NCBI RefSeq assembly: GCF_003148665.1 | Contig: NZ_QGGQ01000002.1 | Span: 372,001-436,000, forward strand | DNA: 64,000 bases | DNA from: Maribacter polysiphoniae | GTDB lineage: Bacteria; Bacteroidota; Bacteroidia; Flavobacteriales; Flavobacteriaceae | Reading direction: 5' to 3' | In this document: positions 35,595-44,841 of the stretch, one piece after another | Layout of the letters: each line of letters opens with the position of its first letter | Position numbering within the stretch: position 1 is the first letter of the stretch | Notes under the pieces: generated by a model | Told to the model about the DNA's origin: nothing | Seen by the model: the letters and a program-made list of their open reading frames with translations, nothing else | Databases searched by the model: none | Program-made: the position numbers and the translations under genes

Positions 35595-36830
35595 ATGAAG
35601 ATAAAAAGAGTATTGTTTGTTGCTGGATTTTTAAGCGTATTGGCATGTGATAAAAACGAAGCCCTTTCACAGGAAAAAGAAGTAGAAGAAACGAATTTAA
35701 GTTATCCCTATGCGATCGTCGATACCGGCGTGGAAACCTTCTACACCGATCTGGCGATAACCTCCGCCCTATCGGATGGCGATGCCTTTTATGGCCAAGA
35801 CGCCTATTACACCGGAAACACCCCATCATACACCGATAATGGGGACGGGACCATTACCGATAACGTTACCGGATTACTTTGGGAACAGGACATGGGGGAA
35901 AAACTCACCCTCGAGGAAGCCATTGCCAAAGCAGAGGCATCCACTTTGGGCGGATATACCGATTGGCGCGTACCAACGATCAAGGAACTGTATTCCCTGA
36001 TCCAATTTACCGGTCAGGTCATGGGGGAACAAGCGGTTGAAATGTTCATCGATACCGATTATTTTAATCAGCCCCTAGGGGATGTTGGTATCGGGGAACG
36101 TGAGATCGATGCACAGACTTGGTCATCGACCGAGTATGTAGGCCTTACCATGGATTCCGATGAAACCATTTTCGGTGTCAATTTTGTGGATGGGCGTATT
36201 AAGGGCTATCCAAAATACAAAAAGGCGACCGGAAGTGCCAATACCATGTATTTTAGAATGGTAAGGGGAAATACCGACTATGGCAATAATTCTTTTGTCA
36301 ATAATGGCGATGGCACCGTAAGTGATCATGCTACCGGATTAATGTGGCAAAAGGCCGATGATGGTGTAGCCCGGGATTGGGAGGAAGCTTTGGCCTATGC
36401 CGAAAATCTTGAATTGGGTACACATTCCGATTGGCGTTTGCCCAATGCCAAGGAACTTCAGAGTATCGTCGATTATACAAGATCGCCACAAACAACGAAT
36501 TCCCCCGCCATAGATCCTATTTTTGACACGACGGAGATCAATGACCCCGAAGGCAACCCAGGCCAATATCCATTCTTTTGGTCGGGTACAACACATTTAG
36601 ATGGGGCAAACCCGTATTCAAGTGCCGTTTATATTGCCTTTGGTGAGGGACAAGGGATGATGGACGGAACATTGATGGATGTTCACGGGGCAGGATGCCA
36701 ACGAAGTGATCCCAAAAGTGGGGATAGCAATGCCTATCCCGAGTTTTTTGGACCCCAGGGCGATGTTCGCTATGTGTATAATTACGTCAGATGCGTTCGC
36801 GATATAGAGACGGGTTCAGAGACCCATTAA
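35595..36830 (+). CDS. DUF1566 (Lcl C-terminal-like) lipoprotein
   Basis: 411-aa lipoprotein (lipobox LSVLAC, Cys18). Two related DUF1566 units occur, each opening with NGDGTITDNVTGLLWEQ (about 82) or NGDGTVSDHATGLMWQK (about 237) and containing DWRVPTIKEL or DWRLPNAKEL. The fold is C-type-lectin/formylglycine-enzyme-like and is used for binding, not catalysis, in most members. The ligand is unknown. A perfect GC-rich terminator follows 66 bp after the stop. Confidence 0.9.
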   Translation: MKIKRVLFVAGFLSVLACDKNEALSQEKEVEETNLSYPYAIVDTGVETFYTDLAITSALSDGDAFYGQDAYYTGNTPSYTDNGDGTITDNVTGLLWEQDMGEKLTLEEAIAKAEASTLGGYTDWRVPTIKELYSLIQFTGQVMGEQAVEMFIDTDYFNQPLGDVGIGEREIDAQTWSSTEYVGLTMDSDETIFGVNFVDGRIKGYPKYKKATGSANTMYFRMVRGNTDYGNNSFVNNGDGTVSDHATGLMWQKADDGVARDWEEALAYAENLELGTHSDWRLPNAKELQSIVDYTRSPQTTNSPAIDPIFDTTEINDPEGNPGQYPFFWSGTTHLDGANPYSSAVYIAFGEGQGMMDGTLMDVHGAGCQRSDPKSGDSNAYPEFFGPQGDVRYVYNYVRCVRDIETGSETH

Positions 36831-36896
36831 AACCATCTATTTATAGGAAGGGCAACCTATGTTCCCCAAGCCCTTACTTGATACGATTACACCATT

Positions 36897-36923
36897 AAAA
36901 ACCGCCTATTAGGGCGGTTTTTT
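36897..36923 (+). terminator. intrinsic terminator after the DUF1566 gene
   Basis: AAAACCGCC, a 5-6 nt loop and GGCGGTTTTTTG form a strong stem with a U-tail. Confidence 0.85.
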
Positions 36924-37229
36924 GTTTTATCAGCTACTTTTTGAACTAATAGATGATTCACCGGCAACTGCTAAAAAAAGGTTTTGCCATTACGGATATC
37001 TGTAAGGCTATGCAAAATATTGTTTCGATATTTAAATGAAAATTAAGTCAGATGAATATTGAGTTCCTTAAGAACATCATAAAAAAACAGGACTACCAGT
37101 TATCGGTTATTTTTTGGATTTATCTATTTGGGTTTGTTTAAAATATTTAATTGTAGGAAATTTATAGTGCTATTATTTTTATGAGGCATCAATTAATACT
37201 ATATCAACCAGTTAAATAATATTTTTAAA
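36924..37229. other. AT-rich left flank of the defence island
   Basis: From here base composition drops clearly. Two short frames (36953-37039, 28 aa; and one near 37051) look accidental. No terminal repeat matching the right edge (about 41900) was found. Confidence 0.4.
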
Positions 37230-37685
37230 ATGAAAAAAATTACATTTATTATTTTCTTCCTAATTACTTCATTCTCCTTTTCACAAAATTTAAATGCTTC
37301 TAAAGCACATTCTAAGACCACAGTTGAAGAATACAACTATATGACCAGAGGTTATAAAATTCAAATTTCATCTGGTCTTGACATGAAAAGTGGTTATTCT
37401 TTTGATAATTTAGGAACTATAATAAAAGGAAACTATAGTTTTAACTTTCAAATATTAAAACGCAATGAATTAAAAGAAATGGCAGGTATTCTAATAATAG
37501 CAAATTCTAAAGTTTCTGGCAAAACATACTATTTAGCCTTACCATTCAATAATGATATTCTATTATCCCATTTTGAAAGTGATATAAATAGATGGGATGA
37601 AAGTATGACGACAGCATTTGTTCAAGCTATGAGTGAATTGACCAGTAAGATGATTTTTAATTGTCAATTATTCACAGAAAACTAA
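37230..37685 (+). CDS. secreted hypothetical protein, AT-rich
   Basis: 151-aa protein with a signal peptide (MKKITFIIFFLITSFSFSQ). The mature part has two short hydrophobic stretches and no recognised domain. Codons are strongly A/T biased like the rest of the island. It is 78 bp upstream of the McrB-like gene on the same strand, so it could belong to the same mobile unit, but a secreted protein is not a usual part of restriction systems. Confidence 0.6.
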   Translation: MKKITFIIFFLITSFSFSQNLNASKAHSKTTVEEYNYMTRGYKIQISSGLDMKSGYSFDNLGTIIKGNYSFNFQILKRNELKEMAGILIIANSKVSGKTYYLALPFNNDILLSHFESDINRWDESMTTAFVQAMSELTSKMIFNCQLFTEN

Positions 37686-37763
37686 ATCATCATATTTAGT
37701 AAAGGCATCTAAATTCTTAATACTTCCTTAGGTGTATGAATTTAAATAACCTAAATAATTAGC

Positions 37764-39599
37764 ATGGCCATAAAAGCACTACAAGACATAATTAAAATAA
37801 ATAAAAAAATTAAAATTGGGCATGACAATGGTACCATTTCGTATCGCAATTATTCAGAGACAGTTAAGCCGAGTATTGAGGAGTTTAAAATAAAATATCA
37901 TAATACCCCTAATAAATATCTTAAAAATTACTTATCTCCCTTATTTGAAGGCCTAAATGAAGGTTATGAATTAAAAAATTACCAACATTACGGAAATAAC
38001 AATTTACATGAGTTTGTTTGGGCCTGCATCTATTACAAATACCCAAACATCAAATCACTTTATGCTTCAAGTTCCCCACAGCTATATATCCTAGTTCATT
38101 CAAATGGATTAAAGTTTGGTCTTGATTATGGTGCTCAAATCGAGAATAATTCTCCTCTTGTAGAAGGTGTTAAAAAAAACTCTGAAATTCAAGAATTGAT
38201 AATTAAATTAAATCAGTCAATTCCTGCCTATAAGCTAAGTCAAGGAGCAGATTATTTGGCAAATAAAACTGATTTAATATCTTTAAATTCAGCAGATCAA
38301 ATTAATGAAAACTGGAGTAACAATATTCACCTAATTAAACAATTTGATACTAACTCGATTCCTGATTCTATTGATTTAGAAATATCAAAAACCCTATCTG
38401 ACTTAAAATCTTTATTCATTAAAATATGTGAATTAAATCTACCCAAAGAGGAAGAAACCATAGAACATCAATCCTTCTTAAATATAAAACCATTCCGTTT
38501 AGAAAATTTTGTTGAACAAATTAACAATTCAGGACTTTTCTTCTCCAGATCATTACTATCCAGATTTGTCGCCTCATTAATCACCAAACCCTTTGTGATT
38601 CTTTCGGGCCTTTCCGGTTCAGGAAAAACAAAACTGGCACAAGCATTTGTGCAGTGGATCTGTCAGGATGAAAGCCAGTACCGGATTATTCCTGTGGGTG
38701 CTGACTGGACCAATCGTGAGGCACTATTGGGTTACCCAAATGCATTGAAACCAGAAGAATATGTAAAACCGGACAGCGGAGTGCTGGATTTAATCATTCA
38801 AGCCAACAATCAGCAAGAACTACCTCACTTTCTGATTCTGGATGAAATGAACCTTAGCCATGTGGAACGATATTTTGCCGATTTTCTGAGTGCAATGGAA
38901 TCGAAAGAAGAAATTCCCTTGTATGCTGAAGGTACAGTAGAGAATGGTGTTCCCGCAAAACTGAAAATTCCTTCCAATTTTTTCATCATTGGCACTGTCA
39001 ATATAGACGAAACCACCAACATGTTCAGCCCCAAAGTGTTAGACAGAGCAAATACGATTGAGTTTCGGGTTACACAGGACGAAATGAAAAACTTCCTGAG
39101 TAATATCAAAGAAATCAACATGGATGCCATAACTAGCAAAGGTGCAGGCATGGCAAAAAGTTTTATGGATATGGCTGGCAGTAAAGAATTTTCAACCACA
39201 GACATAGATACCATTAATACAGAACTTATTCATTTCTTTGGCGAACTGAAAAAAACCGGTGCGGAATTTGGCTATCGAAGTGCATCGGAGATTTTGAACT
39301 TGATACATCAACTGTCAATTATAGATAATACTCTAACAACCCATCAAAAGATTGATATTGCTATTATACAAAAGTTGTTACCCAAGCTTCATGGTTCACG
39401 CAGAAAGCTGTGTCCTGTTTTGGAAACACTCGGCTCATTTTGCATTTCGGATGACATCAAAATCATAAAGGATATCTTTGAAAAACCTGATTTTGACTTC
39501 AATTCCAGAAGTGTACTTTATCCGCTTTCACTTGAAAAAATTTCACGCATGTATCGGGGAGCAATTGATAATGGATTTGCAAGTTTTGCAGAAGCCTAG
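37764..39599 (+). CDS. McrB-like AAA+ GTPase/ATPase with DUF3578-type N-terminus
   Basis: 611-aa motor subunit of a McrBC-like type IV restriction system. Residues about 1-140 resemble the MrcB N-terminal (DUF3578) target-recognition domain (LHEFVWACIYYKYPNIKSLYAS). The AAA+ domain has Walker A GLSGSGKTKLAQA (about 281), Walker B LILDEMNLSHVERYFADFL (about 358), and sensor region FFIIGTVNIDETTNMFSPKVLDRANTIEF (about 410), all McrB hallmarks. Its stop is 3 bp before the next gene. The N-terminal half is much more AT-rich than the AAA part, suggesting an exchanged specificity domain. Confidence 0.9.
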   Translation: MAIKALQDIIKINKKIKIGHDNGTISYRNYSETVKPSIEEFKIKYHNTPNKYLKNYLSPLFEGLNEGYELKNYQHYGNNNLHEFVWACIYYKYPNIKSLYASSSPQLYILVHSNGLKFGLDYGAQIENNSPLVEGVKKNSEIQELIIKLNQSIPAYKLSQGADYLANKTDLISLNSADQINENWSNNIHLIKQFDTNSIPDSIDLEISKTLSDLKSLFIKICELNLPKEEETIEHQSFLNIKPFRLENFVEQINNSGLFFSRSLLSRFVASLITKPFVILSGLSGSGKTKLAQAFVQWICQDESQYRIIPVGADWTNREALLGYPNALKPEEYVKPDSGVLDLIIQANNQQELPHFLILDEMNLSHVERYFADFLSAMESKEEIPLYAEGTVENGVPAKLKIPSNFFIIGTVNIDETTNMFSPKVLDRANTIEFRVTQDEMKNFLSNIKEINMDAITSKGAGMAKSFMDMAGSKEFSTTDIDTINTELIHFFGELKKTGAEFGYRSASEILNLIHQLSIIDNTLTTHQKIDIAIIQKLLPKLHGSRRKLCPVLETLGSFCISDDIKIIKDIFEKPDFDFNSRSVLYPLSLEKISRMYRGAIDNGFASFAEA

Positions 39600-39602
39600 A
39601 AG

Positions 39603-41891
39603 ATGAAAACAGTTTCAAACATAGAAATCAATCTTGATTCCATTCAGAAAGGTCTGCGACTCTGGATAGATGCCCGCAGGTCAGATTCGTTGTTTGATGC
39701 AGCAGAAAATGCAAGTGTACATAATGAAGCTCGGTTTCAATTGGTTGAAGGCTGTTCGTATGATTTTCAGATCAGTGACCCAGGTTTTATTTTGGGTGAT
39801 GTTGGCCAAAACATCATTCAGGGACACAAACGGACTACAAATCTGGGAACAATTATGCCTAATATTTTTGTAGGCACACTCTCTATTCCATTACTGGAAA
39901 AAGAAACTTTACGAGAGTGCTGTAAGGTCGAATTAGAGGTACAATCCATAAAATCAGCCTATCGTGAGGATTACCGTGATATGCTCGAACTGATTACTGA
40001 AAAATGTACTGATTTGTTATTGCAAGCCAGCTCACCAGTTTCGCAGTATTTTGGAATAGATTACACCAAAGACAGCCAAACACTTTATCAGAAATTTTCT
40101 TTCATAAAATCCTTAATTGGCACTGAAGAGTTTGCCGAAGCGATTCACCGTATTGTTAAAGCACCAACAACGAAATGGGCAGAGGCTGAAGAAGAAAAAG
40201 ACATACGTAATGCCAGACGGTTTTCAAATTCCAATATCAAAGAAATTCTAAAGCGCGGTAATCGAACCAAAATACCCGAAAAGCATTATCTGAGAAGCTA
40301 CGGCCTTGAAACACTGCCTGAACGAATTTCTACTATCAGAAAAACCGATTCAGTTGATACGCCTGAAAACCGATTCATAAAACATGCACTTGAAAATTTT
40401 CTGAAATTCAGTACAGATATAAATAATAAGGCAAGAGAATTCGGCCATAAAAAAATGGAAAACGAATCAGAACTAATGATTCGTGAGTTGGAAAATCAAC
40501 TACATCATTCTTTTTTCAAGGATATTTCAAGACCTACAACTTTAAAGCTGAATAGCCCGGTATTGCAGCGAAAAGAAGGTTATCGGGAAGTATTGCGTGT
40601 TTGGCTCATGTTTGACCTTGCTGCAAAATTAATATGGACAGGTGGTAATGATATTTACAGCGGTGGTAAAAAAGACATTGCCACAATGTATGAATACTGG
40701 CTTTTCTTCAAACTGTTGGACTTATTTCAGTCCATTTTTGAAATTGACCCCAAAGACATTTCAGATTTAATTAAAGAAACTCCTGATGGTTTAAACCTTC
40801 AAATTAAACAGGGAAAGTTCACGGCTCTTCGTGGTGTTTATTATTCAAGAAACAGAAAAATAAATATAAGATTCAACTACAACCGTACATTCAGCGGAAA
40901 GAAAACATATCCCAATTCAGGCAGCTGGACAACAACATTAAGACCGGACTATACTCTTTCTCTCTGGCCCTACGGAATTTCAGAAGCCGAAGCGGAAAAA
41001 CAGGAACTGATTGTTCATGTTCACTTTGATGCCAAATATAAAATTGCAAATCTTACTGATTTTCTTGAACAAAACATAAAAAATGATCTGGACGAAGAAA
41101 AGGTGGAAAACAAGAAAGGCATATATAAAAATGCAGACCTTTTAAAAATGCATGCTTACAAGGATGCTATCAGAAGAACAGGCGGTGCTTATGTTTTATA
41201 TCCTGGAGACAGATCCATCAACCAGAAAGGGTTTCACGAAATTATTCCGGGTCTTGGAGCATTTCCTGTAAAACCATCCAAAACAAACAGCGGAATCGGA
41301 GAGCTGAAAGCGTTTATTCTGGAAATAATCGAACACTTCATAAATCGAGCTTCACAACGTGAGAAAATTGCTTACAGAACGTTTGACATCTATAAAAATC
41401 CGCCTGAATCTGATAATATAATTAAGGAACCATTACCGGAACCATACAACACCAACAGAGACTTAATCCCAGACAACACCTTTGTTTTATTAGGTTATTA
41501 CAACTCACATGAACAATACAATTGGATTCAACGAACCGGTCTTTACAATTTCAGAATGGGTTCAGGTGCCGGATCACTTATACTCGACAAAGAAACAGTA
41601 AGTTCAAGATATTTATTACTCCACACTTCGGGTGATACTAGCTCCGGTGACTTATGGAAGATTGTGAGCAAAGGGCCTAAAGTATATTCAAAGGACGACT
41701 TAATAAAAAAAGATTATCCAAACCCATCACAGAACAATTATCTCGTTATTCAAATAGAGCCTGTGACCGACACAGAATTTAAGAATGTAAGCTGGAATTT
41801 CAGAAAACTAGAAAACTATTCAACAGGCAGGGCATCGGCATTTCCGTTTACAACAAGTCTTACAGAACTGATGAAAAACAAAATCAGTTAA
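39603..41891 (+). CDS. DUF2357 protein with PD-(D/E)XK nuclease domain, McrC-like partner
   Basis: 762-aa protein coupled to the McrB-like gene (3-bp gap). The N-terminal two thirds match DUF2357 (with TPENRFIKHALENFLKF, about 255, and MYEYWLFFKLLDL, about 363). A PD-(D/E)XK-type nuclease core follows: TTLRPDYTLSLW (about 447) and VHFDAKYKI (about 475), giving Asp and DxK. The C-terminal ~130 residues are not recognised. Known McrBC-like systems pair an AAA+ McrB with such a DUF2357 nuclease against modified foreign DNA. The modification or trigger here is unknown. Confidence 0.88.
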   Translation: MKTVSNIEINLDSIQKGLRLWIDARRSDSLFDAAENASVHNEARFQLVEGCSYDFQISDPGFILGDVGQNIIQGHKRTTNLGTIMPNIFVGTLSIPLLEKETLRECCKVELEVQSIKSAYREDYRDMLELITEKCTDLLLQASSPVSQYFGIDYTKDSQTLYQKFSFIKSLIGTEEFAEAIHRIVKAPTTKWAEAEEEKDIRNARRFSNSNIKEILKRGNRTKIPEKHYLRSYGLETLPERISTIRKTDSVDTPENRFIKHALENFLKFSTDINNKAREFGHKKMENESELMIRELENQLHHSFFKDISRPTTLKLNSPVLQRKEGYREVLRVWLMFDLAAKLIWTGGNDIYSGGKKDIATMYEYWLFFKLLDLFQSIFEIDPKDISDLIKETPDGLNLQIKQGKFTALRGVYYSRNRKINIRFNYNRTFSGKKTYPNSGSWTTTLRPDYTLSLWPYGISEAEAEKQELIVHVHFDAKYKIANLTDFLEQNIKNDLDEEKVENKKGIYKNADLLKMHAYKDAIRRTGGAYVLYPGDRSINQKGFHEIIPGLGAFPVKPSKTNSGIGELKAFILEIIEHFINRASQREKIAYRTFDIYKNPPESDNIIKEPLPEPYNTNRDLIPDNTFVLLGYYNSHEQYNWIQRTGLYNFRMGSGAGSLILDKETVSSRYLLLHTSGDTSSGDLWKIVSKGPKVYSKDDLIKKDYPNPSQNNYLVIQIEPVTDTEFKNVSWNFRKLENYSTGRASAFPFTTSLTELMKNKIS

Positions 41892-41913
41892 TATGGTGAC
41901 CATCGCTAGCGCA

Positions 41914-41941
41914 AGAACCACCCTTATACCATCATGGTTCT
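41914..41941. other. inverted repeat after the nuclease gene
   Basis: AGAACCA (41914-41920) and TGGTTCT (41935-41941) pair over a 14-nt loop, 22 bp past the stop. There is no T-tract, so it is a weak terminator or an island edge. The remaining gap to 42171 shows no gene. Confidence 0.3.
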
Positions 41942-42171
41942 GATTAAAGCAGACTGTTTTTCTAAATAAACACCATTTAACCACAACTTATCCTTCCCTT
42001 TTTAATCACTAAATAATAGTACGCACACCATTCCCATTCACCAGCCATATGGTGCTACAACCGAAAATGAGTACCTTTATCGTATGATCTAACGGCATGG
42101 GAAGCACATGTTCTACAATGCCAAACACCATCTATTTAAATAGTTCACACTGATCAAAAACAGAGACGCTA

Positions 42172-42678
42172 TTGAGAAAAAGAAAAAAGGTTCTACTCGT
42201 TATACTGACCCTCCTGATCATCGGTTTTTTGATTCCACAGCAATTAAAAATGCCTGTTCAAGGGGCAACAACATCGGACTACAATCCAAAATCATTTTGG
42301 TTTTACCCTTGGGGGAAATCCGTTACCCACAAAGGGGTGGATATCTTTGCCGCAACTGGAACCGACATCAATGCTTCAACTATCGGTCTGGTTTTGTATG
42401 CTGGGGAAATACCCATGGGCGGAAAAATCGTTTTGGTCCTCGGCCCCAAATGGAGACTCCATTATTACGCACATTTGAATACCCTAAAAACGTCCTCATT
42501 GGCTTTCGTGAATAAAAAATCAACCCTAGGAACCGTCGGGACCAGTGGTAATGCTGCCGGGAAATCACCTCATTTACACTATTCCATTGTAACCATGGTT
42601 CCCTATGTCTGGAGAATGGATTCGGAAAAACAAGGTTGGAAAAAAATGTTTTATTTAAACCCCATAGCATATTTATAA
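42172..42678 (+). CDS. M23-family (LytM) peptidase, TTG start
   Basis: 168-aa zinc metallopeptidase likely acting on peptidoglycan cross-links or as a LytM-type factor. A signal/anchor RKRKKVLLVILTLLIIGFL follows a TTG start; the first internal ATG would remove it. The LytM motif is present: HKGVDIFA (about residue 49-56, zinc His and Asp), and HLHYSIV near 128 (HxH). There is a 2-bp gap before the cupin gene on the same strand, so the two are probably cotranscribed. Confidence 0.82.
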   Translation: MRKRKKVLLVILTLLIIGFLIPQQLKMPVQGATTSDYNPKSFWFYPWGKSVTHKGVDIFAATGTDINASTIGLVLYAGEIPMGGKIVLVLGPKWRLHYYAHLNTLKTSSLAFVNKKSTLGTVGTSGNAAGKSPHLHYSIVTMVPYVWRMDSEKQGWKKMFYLNPIAYL

Positions 42679-42680
42679 TT

Positions 42681-43160
42681 ATGACCCCATCAAAAAGAGA
42701 AGACGTATCCGAAAGTGAAAAAACGTATCTCAAAACCCTCATCGAAGAAAATATACACCTCAACACTATCCACTTTGGCAAAAAGCCCAGAGGGGCCATA
42801 CGCTACGATAAAAGACCCAAGATGTACGGGGGCGATGGCACCGTATACCTCCTACAAATGTTCGAGGAAAAAGAAGAGCTGGTCCATAACCGGATCGGGG
42901 CCTATATGATCCTACCGACTTCCAAGGATTCCGTTGGTTTCCATACCCATGGTTCCCGAAAAGAGCAAGAGCTGTATGTGATCATCTCCGGGAAAGGGCA
43001 ATACCTGGAAAAGGATAATTGGGAAAGCCCTGAAAAAACATACAACGTAGAACGAGGGAACATTACCAGTATGAGAGGCAGTGGGTTTCATGGCATCAAA
43101 AATATCGGGGATTCCCCCTTGATTATTTTTGTGATCACTACTTATGAAAGTAAGGTCTAG
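42681..43160 (+). CDS. cupin-domain protein
   Basis: 159-aa cytosolic protein. The cupin motifs are SVGFHTHGSRKEQELYVIISGKGQY (about residues 82-106, His, His, Glu metal ligands) and NITSMRGSGFHGIKNIGDSPLIIFVI near the end. The start at 42681 is 2 bp after the peptidase stop. Cupins bind metals and often sugars or small molecules. The role is not determinable here. Confidence 0.8.
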   Translation: MTPSKREDVSESEKTYLKTLIEENIHLNTIHFGKKPRGAIRYDKRPKMYGGDGTVYLLQMFEEKEELVHNRIGAYMILPTSKDSVGFHTHGSRKEQELYVIISGKGQYLEKDNWESPEKTYNVERGNITSMRGSGFHGIKNIGDSPLIIFVITTYESKV

Positions 43161-43240
43161 AATCAACCTTGCGAATGCAGTTCAAAGCCTTGAAATTAGA
43201 AAAAGAAAGGATAGGCCGAATAACTTTTTAAAGTCAGCCT

Positions 43241-43332
43241 GTCATTCCGAATGAGGTACGAAGCGAAATCGCACTAGAATATAAGTATGGGATTTCTCGT
43301 CGCTCGTTCCTCCCTCCGTCGAAATGACAAGG
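43241..43332. repeat. 92-bp imperfect palindrome, copy 1
   Basis: It opens with TGTCATTCCGAATGAGG and closes with GTCGAAATGACA, which is nearly its inverse complement, so one hairpin folds over about 90 nt. The middle contains ACTAGAATA and GGGATTTCTCGTCGCTCG. Confidence 0.85.
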
Positions 43333-43422
43333 TCTCTTGTGATATGGAGGCCTTCCTATTTCTCCTGTGGAAATCCCTTGATTTACTATGAAAATAGTAC
43401 GAATAACTTTTTAAAGTCAGCC

Positions 43423-43514
43423 TGTCATTCCGAATGAGGCACGAAGAGGAATCACACTAGAATAGGAGTATGGGATTTCTCGTCGCTCGTTCCTCACTCT
43501 GTCGAAATGACAAG
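43423..43514. repeat. 92-bp imperfect palindrome, copy 2
   Basis: Nearly identical to copy 1, 182 bp further on, with the same flanks (AATAACTTTTTAAAGTCAGCC before it). Confidence 0.85.
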
Positions 43515-43666
43515 GTCTTTTGTGATATGGACACCTTCCTAAAACCAACGTGGGAATACCTTGATCTGCTACGAAAATTAAAATAGGCCGGGAAACCCTT
43601 CGATTAGCTTTTAAAACCGAATAGGGCATTGATTCGCAACGGCTGACATTCTTTTTAAAGTCAGCC

Positions 43667-43758
43667 TGTCATTCCGAATGAGGTACGAAGAGGAATCACA
43701 CTAGAATATAAGTATGGGATTTCTCGTCGCTCGTTCCTCCATCCGTCGAAATGACAAG
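43667..43758. repeat. 92-bp imperfect palindrome, copy 3
   Basis: Same unit; the left flank is GGCTGACATTCTTTTTAAAG, similar to copies 5 and 6. Confidence 0.85.
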
Positions 43759-43810
43759 GGCTTATGTGATATGAACGCCTACCTAAACCCAACACGGAAA
43801 TACCTTGATC

Positions 43811-44032
43811 TACAACGAACTGTCTGAAACTTGAGATGGTATATTTCGGGGTCGGCCTCCTTCTGTAGTGCAGGCGATAGGGCCGTAAAGAATTATTGAA
43901 GCCTTGGAAATAATTTAGGCCCTAGCGGCGGTCACAAAATTCCTTCTATTTTGTGGGCACCTAATGAAGGAGTGCCTTTTCTTTTGTTTCGTTTTCTTTG
44001 GGCAAACAAAGAAAATGAAAAAATAAAGCATT
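43811..44032. repeat. 222-bp direct repeat, copy A
   Basis: It matches 47041-47262 in the same orientation with few differences by eye. It includes CAGGCGATAGGGCCGTAAAG and a stretch of T/A-rich inverted sequence near GTTTCGTTTTCTTTGGGC. No protein-like frame. Confidence 0.85.
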
Positions 44033-44339
44033 AAGGACATACCTGTTTCAGTTTAATCATTGCTTTAATTTCAGCTTCTTTTCTTTTTTGCATCGCCCAA
44101 AAAAGAAACAGGGCCGAAAAACTAAGGTATAATATACCTTGGTTTAGAGGAGCCAGCCGCAGCATGGCCACTTTGTTAAGATCCACATTGAGAAAAGCAA
44201 ATAAAAATCACTGCCACAGCGTCCAGGCCGCTTTCACTAACGTGAAATGCTCTATGGACGCCTTCCTATTTCCCATGTGGAAACCCCCTGATTTACTACG
44301 AAAATAAAAAATAGGCCGTAAAACTTTTTAAAGTCAGCC

Positions 44340-44431
44340 TGTCATTCCGAATGAGGTACGAAGCGAAATCACACTAGAAAATAGGTATGGGATTTCTCGT
44401 CGCTCGTTCCTCACTCTGTCGAAATGACAAG
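44340..44431. repeat. 92-bp imperfect palindrome, copy 4
   Basis: Same unit as copy 1, direct orientation. Confidence 0.85.
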
Positions 44432-44571
44432 GTCTTATGTGATATGGACGCCTTCCTAAAACCCATGTGGAGATACCTTGAAATGCTACGAAAATAAAAA
44501 TAGGCCGAATAACTTATCGAACCATATGGAAACATTGATTTACAAGGTTGACATTCTTTTTAACGTTGGTG

Positions 44572-44663
44572 TGTCATTCCGAATGAGGTACGAAGCGAAA
44601 TCACACTAGAATAGGAGTATGGGATTTCTCGTCGCTCGTTCCTCCCTCTGTCGAAATGACAAG
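44572..44663. repeat. 92-bp imperfect palindrome, copy 5
   Basis: Same unit; the last copy before the M61 peptidase gene. Confidence 0.85.
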
Positions 44664-44841
44664 GTCTTATGTGATATGGGCACCTTACCAAAACCAACGT
44701 GGGGATACCTTGACCTGCTACGAAAATAAAAATAGGCCGGGTCTTCGTTCCTATAACCTACATGTATTGATAATCTGTATTTATGAACCTCCAGCGTCAG
44801 TTTCATTGGACAAGCAAAGAAAATGGGAAGTATACAGATGA

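Larger units (their letters stand above)
43161..44841. other. repeat-rich, gene-free region 1
   Basis: 1.7 kb without genes. It holds five copies of the 92-bp palindromic repeat (43241, 43423, 43667, 44340, 44572), one copy of a 222-bp repeat (43811-44032) and shared tails that recur at 47269-47500. It flanks the 3' side of the M61 peptidase gene. Confidence 0.85.

Noticed and set aside
36953-37039. Short frame at the left edge of the defence island that vaguely resembles an HTH
   Set aside because: Only 28 codons, no supporting motif.
36897-41941. Integrative element with att sites
   Set aside because: No integrase, no tRNA, and no direct repeats matching at both edges were found.
43417-43629. 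Peptide-like frames in the repeat region (with RNERREIPYS-type text)
   Set aside because: They are translations of the 92-bp repeat and recur with each copy; noncoding.
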